From assembly GCA_021732405.1 (NCBI GenBank), contig JAKFVB010000002.1:33739-97738 (forward strand): DNA of 64,000 nucleotides, read 5' to 3'. The notes below the pieces were generated by a model that worked only from the letters and a program-made list of their open reading frames with translations, did not search any database and was not told the origin of the DNA. Position numbers and translations under genes: made by a program. This stretch comes from Methylotenera sp. Lineage in GTDB: Bacteria > Pseudomonadota > Gammaproteobacteria > Burkholderiales > Methylophilaceae. Below, one piece after another: positions 37,398 through 47,666 of this stretch. Positions within the stretch are counted from its first letter, which is position 1. Every line of letters begins with the position of its first letter.

Positions 37398-37820
37398 TTA
37401 AATAAGGGTGTATCTTGGGGGTCGCTCTAGACCTGAGGGGATAAAGCCAGTGAAAAGAAGTGAGTTGTAACCGTATCTAATTTCACCAGAGTTTAATTGC
37501 TGAATCAAACTTGATGTAGTAGTTTGGAACGTAAAACCAGCACAACAGCTTGTACATTTAGCGCAATAAGCGCATGAGTGCTTACTTTTATCCGCATTTT
37601 GAGATACTGGATTGCTGCTATCACTTGCGTCATGAGAATGCTCATTAGACATGTCATGTCCTTTGTGCTGGTCATGATCGTGAACAGTATCAGTCGCAAG
37701 ATTTTTGCTATGATGATTGGGTGACTGCTCACAGTTCATCATTGCAACCGATGCAAACCCTTGTACAGGGATTGCAACTGCAATAAGCAAAATAGCGAAA
37801 ATTTTAATTAATCTAATCAC
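37398..37820 (-). CDS. small exported His/Cys-rich protein
   Basis: Signal peptide; HDHDQHKGHDMSNEHSHD; CAYCAKCTSCCAG. Confidence 0.6.
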   Translation of the reverse strand: MIRLIKIFAILLIAVAIPVQGFASVAMMNCEQSPNHHSKNLATDTVHDHDQHKGHDMSNEHSHDASDSSNPVSQNADKSKHSCAYCAKCTSCCAGFTFQTTTSSLIQQLNSGEIRYGYNSLLFTGFIPSGLERPPRYTLI

Positions 37821-37889
37821 CAGATTATTCTACATAACTAATTTAATAAAATCCAAAAAATATTGATTATTGGATAAATGACTTTAAAT

Positions 37890-37910
37890 GGGCGGCTTAC
37901 TAAGCCGCCC
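37890..37910. terminator. strong hairpin GGGCGGCTTACTAAGCCGCCC
   Basis: Perfect 10-bp inverted repeat downstream of the minus-strand gene 37940..38320; no clear U-tract. Confidence 0.5.
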
Positions 37911-37939
37911 ACTTTTACTAGCTTATCAATACAAAGGCA

Positions 37940-38320
37940 TTACTTCATATGATGGTCGCAAGGCATAGATGATGTTTTCACCTTATGTTCTTCCATCATC
38001 TGTCCCATCAAAGCATCCATAATTTTTTGATGCTCTGCAAACCACTCATCACGCTCTTTCTCTGTCATACCTGCTTTCGGTTTCATTTCACGGCAAGCAG
38101 CCATGTTGTCATGTAACATCTGTGAATGCTCAGATAATAGCTTTTGTTGCTCTGCGCCTTTCGATGACTTGGCTTGTTCAAGCTTTTGTTTAGTCACTTG
38201 AATATTTTGAATTAACTTTTCTTGATAAGCGTCTCGGCCCGCCATAGCGCTAGCAGAGGCAAATCCTAAACATGCAATCAATGCGGTGGTAACAATTGTG
38301 TTCATCATTTTGTTGCTCAT
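37940..38320 (-). CDS. exported helical hypothetical protein, metal-associated
   Basis: Signal peptide, charged helical body, C-terminal MPCDHHMK. Confidence 0.6.
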   Translation of the reverse strand: MSNKMMNTIVTTALIACLGFASASAMAGRDAYQEKLIQNIQVTKQKLEQAKSSKGAEQQKLLSEHSQMLHDNMAACREMKPKAGMTEKERDEWFAEHQKIMDALMGQMMEEHKVKTSSMPCDHHMK

Positions 38321-38539
38321 GGTAATTCTCCTAATTTTGGTTTCACCTTATTGGTGACAAATTTTTACTCTCTTTAAACCATTGCGTGACCTCGTATGTT
38401 CTGAGTTGTCGCAATGTTTTTTTGATGGAACTTGGTTGCAAGGGTGGTTTTTTAACCATCATGCATGCGGGATGATCAAGTACAATGTAAATCGGACTAC
38501 AAAACCCGTTTTAATTGCAGAAACGTAGACCACCCAGCA

Positions 38540-38959
38540 TCAAGAGAGTGATGTCTTTGGAGGATGCAATAAAGGAGGTGAAAAGTGTTGATACAAAGGT
38601 ATGATTAAATCGTAATAAGCTGTGCTGTGGCTGTCGATAAAGAAAATATTATTAGCGTCGGGCAACTGAAAAAAACTTGCATGACAAAGCGAGCAGTTCA
38701 TGGTTGAACAGTCTTTACTGTTTTCATCAATGCATTTGCTACTAATCAGCAAATGACAATCATTGGATATCTCCGTCACTTTTGCGTTGTTAGCTACACG
38801 GTCTAGTTTAATGCTTTTAGATGGTAAAGGCGTGTCAATACATACGGGCATCGTTGCACCAGCAATTCCCTGAAGCGGAATGCTGATCGCAAGTGCTATA
38901 AAAACTAGAAATTTGACCCAATATTTCATTTGTATTTTGTAGTTCGTGCTATTTACCAA
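38540..38959 (-). CDS. exported Cys-rich protein under a CueR-type promoter
   Basis: Signal peptide; CSTMNCSLCHASF; CueR box at 38983-39013. Confidence 0.6.
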   Translation of the reverse strand: MVNSTNYKIQMKYWVKFLVFIALAISIPLQGIAGATMPVCIDTPLPSKSIKLDRVANNAKVTEISNDCHLLISSKCIDENSKDCSTMNCSLCHASFFQLPDANNIFFIDSHSTAYYDLIIPLYQHFSPPLLHPPKTSLS

Positions 38960-38982
38960 TTAAGTTGTCATTACATATTTTA

Positions 38983-39013
38983 AATATAAAGCTTCCAACA
39001 CTGGTAAGGTCAA
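38983..39013 (-). promoter_or_regulatory. CueR-type promoter (TTGACC-N19-TATATT)
   Basis: TTGACCTTACCAGTGTTGGAAGCTTTATATT on the minus strand with 19-bp spacer. Confidence 0.75.
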
Positions 39014-39050
39014 GCGCTTTTATTCAATATTTTCATTTATTCTACAAAAG

Positions 39051-39458
39051 TTATTTATCTTGTGCCAATTCGTCCAGTATTGGGCAATCTGGGCGCTCAT
39101 CTCCATGGCAGCAACTTACCAATCGCGTTAATTCAGACTTCATGGTAATTAATTCTTGTATTTTTTGATTTAGCATTTCAATATGTTCTGAAGCCATCTG
39201 CTTAACTTTACTGCTAGGACGATTTCTATCGCGCCACAGACTTAACAAGTCAGAGATTTGTTTAATCGAAAAGCCCAAATCGCGTGAATGTCTAATGAAC
39301 CGCAACATATGCACATCTTGATGGCTGTAGGTTCTGTAGCCAGAAAACGTTCTTGATGCAGCTGGCAACAGCCCTACCTCTTCATAGTGACGAATCATTT
39401 TTGCAGAAATTCCTGAAGCTTTTGCTGCCTGACCAATATTGTATATATCACTTTGCAT
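39051..39458 (-). CDS. cueR: MerR-family copper regulator CueR
   Basis: IGQAAKASGISAKMIRHYEEVGLLPAASRT; C-terminal CCHGDERPDCPIL metal-binding loop. Confidence 0.85.
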   Translation of the reverse strand: MQSDIYNIGQAAKASGISAKMIRHYEEVGLLPAASRTFSGYRTYSHQDVHMLRFIRHSRDLGFSIKQISDLLSLWRDRNRPSSKVKQMASEHIEMLNQKIQELITMKSELTRLVSCCHGDERPDCPILDELAQDK

Positions 39459-39467
39459 AAATAGTCC

Positions 39468-41657
39468 TTATCTTTTGCTTGAGGGTCGCCATTTGCTTAA
39501 CATCAACGCGTTCATTACTACACTAACTGAGCTGAATGCCATGGCAGCGCCTGCTATAACGGGGCTGAGAAATCCCATCGCAGCCAGTGGAATACCAATT
39601 AGATTGTATATAAACGCCCAGAACAGGTTCTGTTTAATCTTGGTATACGTTCTGCGGGAGATATCTATGGTATCTGCCACCAAACTTGGGTCTGATTGCA
39701 TTAATGTAATGTCAGCAGTATGCATCGCTACATCCGTACCTGAAGACATGGCAAAACTTACGTCGGCTGCTGCCAATGCTGGTGCATCATTGATTCCATC
39801 ACCCACCATGGCAATAACTGCATCTTTTTCACGTATAGATGCAATGCTACTAGCTTTTGATTCCGGCGTTTGTTCTGCCAATACATTATCAATGCCAATC
39901 ATTTCGGCAACGCGTACTGCACTAGTACTGTTGTCGCCTGTTAATAATAACGTCTTGATTCCTTTATCATGTAAAGCGGCTATTGCTTTGGTTGATGTCT
40001 GTTTGATTTGATCTCCAAAAGCTAATATACCTAACAAGGTTGGCTTATTCTCATTAGCTCCCTGCGCAACCCAAGATACTGTGTTACCCGCATCTTTAAA
40101 TGCTAGAGCGGCTACATTTTGGTGATCAATTGATACGCCCAATTCTTCCATCCAGCGCTGGTTGCCGACGTAAATAATTTGGTTATTCACCATGCCGTGT
40201 AAGCCACGTCCAGCCAGATTTCGAACTTCAGTCGCTATAAATGGACTCTTTCCTAATTCATGTAGTTGATTTACAACTGCGTTAGCGAGAGGGTGCAGGC
40301 TGTTTTGTTCAATACTGGCAGCTAGTTCCAATAACGATTGATCGTTACCGTCTACTGCTTTAAATGCCAATAAAACTGGTTTACCTTCGGTTAATGTGCC
40401 CGTTTTATCTAACACCACATGGGTAATTTTATGCGCCAACTCTAACGCTTTTGCGTCTTTAATTAAAATACCGTGACGCGCAGCTACCCCTGTCCCCGCC
40501 ATAATAGCGGTTGGCGTCGCTAAACCAAGCGCACATGGGCAAGCAATGACAAGAACAGCCACAGCATTTAATATCGCAAGTTCCCAGTTGGCGGAATATA
40601 GACCCCAAGCCAGCAGTGTAATGAAGGCAATAACGATGACTACTGGCACAAACACAGCGCTAACTTTATCAACTAGACGCTGGATGTCTGGCTTTGCCGT
40701 TTGTGCATCCTCTACTAAACGTATAATACGAGACAGCGTGCTTTCAGCGCCTATAGCAACCGTCCTAACCATTAGCATGCCGTCGATATTTACTGCCCCG
40801 CCTATCACTTTGTTACCCACCACTTTATTCACTGGCTCACTTTCTCCAGTCATCATAGATTCATCAACATGGCTGCTTCCCTCGATAATCAATGCATCTA
40901 CGGGTATACGCTCCCCTGGACGAATGATTACAACGTCATCAATCATTACTTCTTGAAGGGGGATATCTAGCTCTACATCTAAACGCTTTACTCTGGCTGT
41001 TTCAGGTCTTAGTTTTTGTAAAGCGCGTATGGCCTCTGTAGTTTGTCTCTTTGCACGTTTCTCTAGCCATTTACCTAGCAACACAAGGGTAATGACCACG
41101 CTTGAAGCTTCAAAATATAAATGCTCATGACCTTGTGACATCATATATATGGAAAGGAAATATGCGGCTGAAGTGCCGATTGCAACTAACAAGTCCATAT
41201 TGCCTGTTTTGTTCTTAATGGCTTTCCAAGCGGATGTATAAAATCCTGCACCTAAATAAAACTGTACAGGTGTTGCCAGTAGCAACTGAACCCACCCTGG
41301 AAGATTCCAACATCCTCCCGCCAGATTAAATAGCATCGGGATAATGAGAGGAGTACTTAATAAAATCGCCATTACAATACGGGTGCCATTGGCTGACTCA
41401 TCGTCATAATTTTTTAGGCTGTGGTTGTGCGCAATTAATTCAGCGCCATATCCAGCATCAGTTACAGCCTTTAAAATGGCTTGCGTATGAAATGTCATGC
41501 CTGCTTTATTCACTAAATGAGCTTTTTCAGTGGCAAGATTAACGGTCGCAGATTCAACTTCAGGGATTTTGCGCAAAGCATTTTCTACAGTAGAGACGCA
41601 TGACGCGCAACTCATACCACTAATAGAGAGGTCTATAGAGTGATCAGAATTTTTCAT
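39468..41657 (-). CDS. copA: copper-exporting P1B-type ATPase
   Basis: [52 protein letters not shown]. Confidence 0.9.
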   Translation of the reverse strand: MKNSDHSIDLSISGMSCASCVSTVENALRKIPEVESATVNLATEKAHLVNKAGMTFHTQAILKAVTDAGYGAELIAHNHSLKNYDDESANGTRIVMAILLSTPLIIPMLFNLAGGCWNLPGWVQLLLATPVQFYLGAGFYTSAWKAIKNKTGNMDLLVAIGTSAAYFLSIYMMSQGHEHLYFEASSVVITLVLLGKWLEKRAKRQTTEAIRALQKLRPETARVKRLDVELDIPLQEVMIDDVVIIRPGERIPVDALIIEGSSHVDESMMTGESEPVNKVVGNKVIGGAVNIDGMLMVRTVAIGAESTLSRIIRLVEDAQTAKPDIQRLVDKVSAVFVPVVIVIAFITLLAWGLYSANWELAILNAVAVLVIACPCALGLATPTAIMAGTGVAARHGILIKDAKALELAHKITHVVLDKTGTLTEGKPVLLAFKAVDGNDQSLLELAASIEQNSLHPLANAVVNQLHELGKSPFIATEVRNLAGRGLHGMVNNQIIYVGNQRWMEELGVSIDHQNVAALAFKDAGNTVSWVAQGANENKPTLLGILAFGDQIKQTSTKAIAALHDKGIKTLLLTGDNSTSAVRVAEMIGIDNVLAEQTPESKASSIASIREKDAVIAMVGDGINDAPALAAADVSFAMSSGTDVAMHTADITLMQSDPSLVADTIDISRRTYTKIKQNLFWAFIYNLIGIPLAAMGFLSPVIAGAAMAFSSVSVVMNALMLSKWRPSSKR

Positions 41658-41687
41658 TTTTATCTCCAGATTTAATCATTATGAATT

Positions 41688-41718
41688 ATCTTAAAGATTC
41701 CCACCATTGGAAGGTCAA
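41688..41718 (-). promoter_or_regulatory. CueR-type promoter for copA (TTGACC-N19-TAAGAT)
   Basis: Minus strand TTGACCTTCCAATGGTGGGAATCTTTAAGAT. Confidence 0.8.
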
Positions 41719-41743
41719 GTGGTATTTTAACGATTTAAACTAC

Positions 41744-41774
41744 TTGACCTTGCCATAATTGTAAGGTCTAAAGT
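41744..41774 (+). promoter_or_regulatory. CueR-type promoter for the chaperone gene (TTGACC-N19-TAAAGT)
   Basis: TTGACCTTGCCATAATTGTAAGGTCTAAAGT. Confidence 0.8.
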
Positions 41775-41804
41775 GATCGTTCGATTATTGAAAGGACATG
41801 TTAT

Positions 41805-41996
41805 ATGTATACATTTAATGTACCAAAGATGAGCTGTGGTGGCTGTGTGAACACTATTAAGAAAGCCATTATGCATCTAGACCACAATGCTGTTGTTGAA
41901 GTGGATTTAGCTTCCAGAAAAGTTAACGTTAAATCGGATAATTCTGAAGAAGCTATTACTGAGGCAATGTCTGATGCTGGCTATAAACCTATGTAA
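41805..41996 (+). CDS. copZ: CopZ-like copper chaperone
   Basis: VPKMSCGGCVNTIKKAI; 63 aa HMA domain. Confidence 0.85.
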   Translation: MYTFNVPKMSCGGCVNTIKKAIMHLDHNAVVEVDLASRKVNVKSDNSEEAITEAMSDAGYKPM

Positions 41997-42114
41997 AAAG
42001 TGGCAGCAATAAAAAATACTGCACGTAACAATAATCAATTTAATACATCAAATGATGCGAAAAAGTGCAGTAAATTAGCTTTATCAGATGAGCCGTCTGA
42101 ATAACTTTAATTTA

Positions 42115-43461
42115 TTATTTGAGATGATAAAAATCTAGCTTATTCCAAAGACTTCTCTCACTGATATCCATCAGCCTAGCTGCTTTAGCTTTATTACCTT
42201 GGCACTCAAGAAGTGCCTCGGAGATTAATTTCTTCTCGATTAATGCAACCGCTTCTGGTATTGAAAAACTGTTTAAAGCTGGGCCTGCTGAAATATGTAA
42301 GCTTAGGTTCCTAGCATCAATAATGTCTTTAGGTAAATCTGCTAACTTTATTTGTCTATTCTTACAAATGATTGCTGCACGCTCCATCACGTTTTGTAAC
42401 TCACGCACATTGCCAGTCCATTGATATTGCTCTAAAGCTGAAATCGCATCCTCTGACACATCAGCTTTATGAACTAAAGCGAAATGTTTTGCCAATATTG
42501 ATATATCACCAATACGATCACGTAGTGGCGGAACATTCAGTTGAAACACATTCAAGCGGTAATACAAATCCTCTCGTAATTTACCAACCTGAACTGCATC
42601 TAGCGGATTTATGTTTGTAGCAGCCACTATGCGTAAATCGAGTGAAATTTTACGATTGTCTCCAACCTTCTCAATAACGCCCTCCTGCAAAGCCCTTAGT
42701 AATTTTGCTTGCAAATGAATTGGCATTTCAGTAATTTCATCTAAAAATAATGTGCCCCCATTCGCTAATTCAAATTTGCCAGTGCGTGATTTTATTGCGC
42801 CTGAAAATGCACCTTTTTCATGCCCAAACAACTCTGATTCCATTAGTTCTGCCGGGATGGCCGCACAGTTAATTGCTACAAATAATTGATTTTTACGTGG
42901 AGATTGCTGATGTAACATTTGAGCTACCAACTCTTTACCAGTCCCCGTCTCACCAGTAATTAATACGGTGGCTTTACTTGGGGCTACTTGCTCAATAAGG
43001 TGCTTGATTTCTTGTATTGGGGAACTGTTGCCAATAAGTAGTTCTGTTAGCTCCTTTTTTTCACGGAAATATGAATTCTCAATTTGCAACCGCTTATGAT
43101 CTAACGCTTTTGCAATAGCAATTTCTAAAGTTTCCAGCTCAAATGGCCGTAATATATAATCTGATGCGCCTAACTTCATTGCTTCTACAGCGGTTTTAAT
43201 TTCCCCCTGAGCGGTCACCATAATAAATGGGAGGCTTTCTGATTCCTGGCGTATCGCCTCTAATAATGCTAGTCCATTCATATTCGGCATATGAAAATCA
43301 CTGACAACTAAATCAACGTGTTCTGTTTTAATTACTTCTAAAGCGGCCTTACCATTGTTCGCTATTAAAGGTTTATAACCAGCTTGGCGTAAGCTAATTT
43401 CTAGCAATCTACGCATATTAGGTTCATCATCTACTGCTAAAATAGTTTTCAATGCTTGCAT
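42115..43461 (-). CDS. NtrC-family sigma-54-dependent response regulator
   Basis: REC domain; GETGTGKELVAQMLH, ESELFGHEKGAFSGA, GGTLFLDEI; C-terminal HTH. Confidence 0.9.
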   Translation of the reverse strand: MQALKTILAVDDEPNMRRLLEISLRQAGYKPLIANNGKAALEVIKTEHVDLVVSDFHMPNMNGLALLEAIRQESESLPFIMVTAQGEIKTAVEAMKLGASDYILRPFELETLEIAIAKALDHKRLQIENSYFREKKELTELLIGNSSPIQEIKHLIEQVAPSKATVLITGETGTGKELVAQMLHQQSPRKNQLFVAINCAAIPAELMESELFGHEKGAFSGAIKSRTGKFELANGGTLFLDEITEMPIHLQAKLLRALQEGVIEKVGDNRKISLDLRIVAATNINPLDAVQVGKLREDLYYRLNVFQLNVPPLRDRIGDISILAKHFALVHKADVSEDAISALEQYQWTGNVRELQNVMERAAIICKNRQIKLADLPKDIIDARNLSLHISAGPALNSFSIPEAVALIEKKLISEALLECQGNKAKAARLMDISERSLWNKLDFYHLK

Positions 43462-43476
43462 TTCTTTATTAAATTA

Positions 43477-45144
43477 TTATGTTTTAAATACGGGGTTAAT
43501 TGGTAGGTTAATAGTAAAAAGTGCACCACCAAATTGACTGTTTGAACAAGTAATTTCACCTAAGTGCGACAGTATAATTTGTCGAACAATCGCTAAGCCT
43601 AGACCTACTCCACCCGCACGCTGCGTAAAAAAAGGCTCAAAGATTTGTGCTTGAATTTCTGCTGTCATACCTGGCCCATCATCAGAGATTTCTACTTTTG
43701 CAAAAGCTTCATGTGTATATAACTTAATATTTACTTTACCGCCGACTGGCAAAATTTGGATTGCATTCATTAAGATGTTCATAAAAACTTGGGTCATTTG
43801 ATCTGTATCTATTTCTAAAAATACAGGCTCTGCTAATTCAGCGCTCAATACAATACCGTTTGAATCTGCTTGTGTTCGTAATAGTGCAATTGAATTATGA
43901 ATAACCTTTGCAATATCCACTCTAGCAAAAATAGGTGAACGTGGTCTTGCCGCATCAATTAAAGTAGAAACCAATTTATTTAGACGTTCTGTTTCAGAAA
44001 TAATAAACCCTAGCACTTCTCTACCATCATTGCTAAGTGTTGGCTCACGCAATAACAAATCAGCAGATGATCTTAGAATTCCTAATGGTGTACGGATTTC
44101 ATGGCTCATTGCGGCTGCTAACTCTCCTACTACTGCTAATTTTGCAGCTCTGGTGAGATTCGCTTGGGTTTTAGCTAAGTCGTCAATCAAACCTTCAAAT
44201 GCTAGCCCTAACTCTTGTACTTCTGGGGGCCCTGATTTTGGTGTTTCACTAAGTTGTCCTTGGTTAAAGCTACGAACAAAAATGGTTAGTTTAGCTATAG
44301 GTTGCGTAATTGCTTGCGCAATTGGAGTGACTAAAAATGCTGCCAATAAAAGTGTACTTGCCAACAAAGCAAGAAATATATAACCCAGACGATGTACAGG
44401 CGCGACGGCTAATGAATGTAACTTTTCTACACGCACCTGCCATTTTGATACTACTGACTGGCTAGAAAACGGACTAACTGCACGCATTTCATAGCCATTT
44501 TGAGAATTCCAATTGCTGGTTGATGCCAACACATGTCCTTGTTCATCAAATAAGGCTGCAGCACTAGGCTTACGTACAGATACTTTAAGAAAATCTTGTA
44601 TTTGTTGCCAATTGAATTCAGCAACAAGTTTTCCAATGACTTGATTAGAGTTATCGTCTCTAATCTCCTGAGAAATTGCCAAGACATTACTTTTGATCCT
44701 GTAAAAATCTATTCGCTTTTCAGCTGCATCATGACTAAACCAATAAGTGCGTAAGTTTGCAGGTTGATTTAACAACTTAGCATCGCTGGAGGCAATAACT
44801 TTGTTGTTATTATCAATCACATAAATCGACTTATATACACCATCATAGCTACTATTTAACTCCTCTAAAAATATAGATAACCGTTTATCAACATCTTCTA
44901 GCAAAAGTTCTTGCATAATGGCGAGTTGACTCCATGAGGCCACATTTTTAACCCGCTCAAACATCATGCGAGAGACATCATTGTTTAAAGTTTGACTCAG
45001 GGTTACGATGTCTCGCGTGAGTTCCTTTTTAAGCACTACTCTTGCTTGATAAAAGCTTAAAAAGCTGACTAGCATTGCTGGTAGTAATCCTGCTAAAAGA
45101 AATGCTAGTAATAAAAGCTTAGGAATAGATAGGCGTTTAATCAA
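43477..45144 (-). CDS. membrane sensor histidine kinase
   Basis: Two TM segments with periplasmic domain; AMSHEIRTPLGILRSSADLL; HATPase GVGLGLAIVRQI. Confidence 0.9.
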   Translation of the reverse strand: MIKRLSIPKLLLLAFLLAGLLPAMLVSFLSFYQARVVLKKELTRDIVTLSQTLNNDVSRMMFERVKNVASWSQLAIMQELLLEDVDKRLSIFLEELNSSYDGVYKSIYVIDNNNKVIASSDAKLLNQPANLRTYWFSHDAAEKRIDFYRIKSNVLAISQEIRDDNSNQVIGKLVAEFNWQQIQDFLKVSVRKPSAAALFDEQGHVLASTSNWNSQNGYEMRAVSPFSSQSVVSKWQVRVEKLHSLAVAPVHRLGYIFLALLASTLLLAAFLVTPIAQAITQPIAKLTIFVRSFNQGQLSETPKSGPPEVQELGLAFEGLIDDLAKTQANLTRAAKLAVVGELAAAMSHEIRTPLGILRSSADLLLREPTLSNDGREVLGFIISETERLNKLVSTLIDAARPRSPIFARVDIAKVIHNSIALLRTQADSNGIVLSAELAEPVFLEIDTDQMTQVFMNILMNAIQILPVGGKVNIKLYTHEAFAKVEISDDGPGMTAEIQAQIFEPFFTQRAGGVGLGLAIVRQIILSHLGEITCSNSQFGGALFTINLPINPVFKT

Positions 45145-45222
45145 AACCGTAAATACGCTTACGTTTTATCAATTATGAGATAATTATGATTAGTCAGACG
45201 GCATCGCAAAGTTGTTGCGAAT

Positions 45223-46239
45223 TTGAGGTTATTCATGCGCATTAGTTGTGTTTTCATTGTTGGTAGTCTAGCCTTGAGTATAGGGCTATGCAAGCCCGTA
45301 TTTTCTGAAGAAACAGCTAATTGGAAAGAAAATTTTAAGTTAGGTGGATTTAGTAGCGCAGGAATCATCATTAACCGCGATGAAAGTCCAGAAGCAGCTA
45401 TAAATGAGGTAAGCTTGTTGCTAACCTGGGCTAATGACTCACGTTTAAGTTTTTTTAGTGAACTAGAGCTTGAGCGACCCTTAAGCTGGGGTGATGAGGA
45501 AAAGTTTAGTCGTAAAGAAGGACGGTTAGATTTAGAGCGCTTATACTTTGATTACAATATCTCAGAAAAGATAAATTTCCGAGCAGGTCGTTTTTTAACG
45601 CCGAATAGCCGATGGAATCTTTTGCGTGCGCCCCCACTGGTTTGGACAAGTTCGCGTCCACTTGCCACCTCTAGGCTTTTCCCCACAAGAACAGATGGTT
45701 TAATGTTGCATGGTGCCATACCTTTTAAAAACAGCGCCTTTGAATATAAGCTGTTCGCAGAGCTTTTAGAAGACCAAGAACAAGAAAATAACGAATTAGA
45801 GTTTGAGCATGTTCGGGGTGCACGATTTAGTCTAAAAAATGAGTCAGACCTTGGAATGTCACTCGTATCGTTTGAGGAAAGTGGCGTTAATGGAGGGAGC
45901 TTTCGAATGTTGGGTCTTGATTATCTAACGCACATTAAAGGCATTGAAGTAAGTGCTGAAGGTTTTCAAAGGTTTAACACTGATAATAAAGATGGTGGTA
46001 GCGGTGCATATGTACAAACTGCTGTACCACTCAACTCTGTAGGTTTTCATGATTGGTACTGGATTACACGACTTGAGACATTTCAACGACCTAATGAGGG
46101 GTCATTTGAGCGTTGGCTATTGGGTGCAACTTGGCGGATAAAACCAACACAGCTACTGAAGCTAGAGTTTATTGGTGGCAGCGGCGACCAACCTGAATCC
46201 CCTCGCGGGTTTACCGCGTCATTTGCACTGTTTTTTTAA
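45223..46239 (+). CDS. outer membrane beta-barrel/porin-like protein
   Basis: Signal peptide; alternating beta-strand pattern; C-terminal aromatic FTASFALFF. Confidence 0.65.
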   Translation: MRLFMRISCVFIVGSLALSIGLCKPVFSEETANWKENFKLGGFSSAGIIINRDESPEAAINEVSLLLTWANDSRLSFFSELELERPLSWGDEEKFSRKEGRLDLERLYFDYNISEKINFRAGRFLTPNSRWNLLRAPPLVWTSSRPLATSRLFPTRTDGLMLHGAIPFKNSAFEYKLFAELLEDQEQENNELEFEHVRGARFSLKNESDLGMSLVSFEESGVNGGSFRMLGLDYLTHIKGIEVSAEGFQRFNTDNKDGGSGAYVQTAVPLNSVGFHDWYWITRLETFQRPNEGSFERWLLGATWRIKPTQLLKLEFIGGSGDQPESPRGFTASFALFF

Positions 46240-46251
46240 CGGTGTAATGGC

Positions 46252-46683
46252 ATGCATAGCTTAACGATTATTATCTTAACACTTTCGATAATGGCATCAT
46301 TTAGTGCCATTGCCCATGAACGTCAGCCAATTATTGCAGTGGTAGTAGATGCTAAGGAAAATTTGACAGAGTTAAAATTTACTAATAACGAATTACGTTT
46401 AATTTATTGGCGCAAACAATTGTATTGGCCAATGGGTCGCAGAATTAAGCCAATTAATCTAACTGCCGAACATCCCCTACGTTCGCAGTTCACTCAGGCT
46501 GTATTAGGTAGCCTACCTAAAATGCAAATTGATTATTGGAACGGTTTATACTTTGATGGTATATCTCCACCACACTCGGTTAATTCTGAAGAGGCCGTAA
46601 TTCGTTTCATAACACAAACTGACGGAGCAATTGGTTATATAAACGCCTGCAAAATTGATAATCGTGTAAAACCATTAGCTTGA
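46252..46683 (+). CDS. PstS-like periplasmic substrate-binding family, short
   Basis: Signal peptide; FWGRxxxWxxG-like LIYWRKQLYWPMGRRIKPIN and GAIGYI pattern of short phosphate-binding-like proteins. Confidence 0.55.
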   Translation: MHSLTIIILTLSIMASFSAIAHERQPIIAVVVDAKENLTELKFTNNELRLIYWRKQLYWPMGRRIKPINLTAEHPLRSQFTQAVLGSLPKMQIDYWNGLYFDGISPPHSVNSEEAVIRFITQTDGAIGYINACKIDNRVKPLA

Positions 46684-46747
46684 ATTATTAATAACCAAAT
46701 CAATATGAGCGAACCATCCACAAATTACTGTGATAAGTAGATCAAAA

Positions 46748-47170
46748 TTACTTTTTAGAAATAACTATAAGCCCCACAAGAATTAATATGGCACCACAAG
46801 CAATGCGCCAAGTAATCGCTTCTTTGAGTAGCCACCAAGCCAGCAGTATGGCCACTATTACACTTCCCTTATCGATTAAAGCAACTGTTGCTACGTCACC
46901 TAATTTGAGGGCTTTGTAGTAAAAAATCCATGAGCCTGTTGTAGTCAATGCAGATAAACCAAGCCAGAAATAATTATCTTTTTGTAACGCTTTGAAATCT
47001 ATTGAAGTTGAAGAGAGAAACGCAAATAACAATATAAATCCACACACAAAAAGCGTGCGGATTGTTAGACCTAGTTCAGCTGAAATACCCACTAAACCCT
47101 GCTTGGCAATCACCGAAGTAAAGCCTGCGAAGCACGCCGAAATAATTGCATATACAACCCAATGCTTCAT
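46748..47170 (-). CDS. EamA-family small membrane transporter
   Basis: Five-TM EamA domain (FTSVIAKQGL, VALIDKGSVIVAILLAWWLLKEAITW). Confidence 0.8.
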   Translation of the reverse strand: MKHWVVYAIISACFAGFTSVIAKQGLVGISAELGLTIRTLFVCGFILLFAFLSSTSIDFKALQKDNYFWLGLSALTTTGSWIFYYKALKLGDVATVALIDKGSVIVAILLAWWLLKEAITWRIACGAILILVGLIVISKK

Positions 47171-47223
47171 TTAACCCAGCTAATTTTTATTTTTTAAATG
47201 CATTATCAAAGCACTAATTGAAT

Positions 47224-47616
47224 TTACTCAACATATTTTTTATAGCTTTCGTAGCATAACACCCACAGGGAATAAACCGTGATTCTCCCCCAAAAATCAA
47301 CAAATACAATAGTCTCTGGTGTGTTACTAATTTGATTAAAGTAAGCCATTAACAAAAATAAAGGAATATTTAAGCTGACTATAATCAAAACTAAGTTCCT
47401 TAGTGGCTCAGATGATGAAACATATTTTATATATAACGCAAAGCCAATAAACCACATCGAATAAACAGTAAATCTTCCCCAAAAATCAATAAATACAGCT
47501 GCGTTTGCAGATGTGCTCAGCAAATGTAAATATGCCATTCCAAGAAACAATAACGTATTTGCTACAACCAGAAATCCGAAAAAGTTCTTTAATTGATGAT
47601 TGTTCTTAAAAGTCAT
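47224..47616 (-). CDS. membrane protein with internal duplication
   Basis: FIDFWGRFTVYSMWFIGFALYIKYV and FVDFWGRITVYSLWVLCYESYKKYV. Confidence 0.6.
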   Translation of the reverse strand: MTFKNNHQLKNFFGFLVVANTLLFLGMAYLHLLSTSANAAVFIDFWGRFTVYSMWFIGFALYIKYVSSSEPLRNLVLIIVSLNIPLFLLMAYFNQISNTPETIVFVDFWGRITVYSLWVLCYESYKKYVE

Positions 47617-47666
47617 TAATTTTCCTAAAAAGTATCAAATTTTTGTTCAAGGAACAACTTTCAAAA

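Noticed and set aside
45145-45222. Possible sigma-54 promoter (GGCATCGCAAAGTTGTTGC) in front of the porin gene
   Set aside because: The spacing between GG and GC is 15 nt rather than the required 10, so it does not fit a -24/-12 element.
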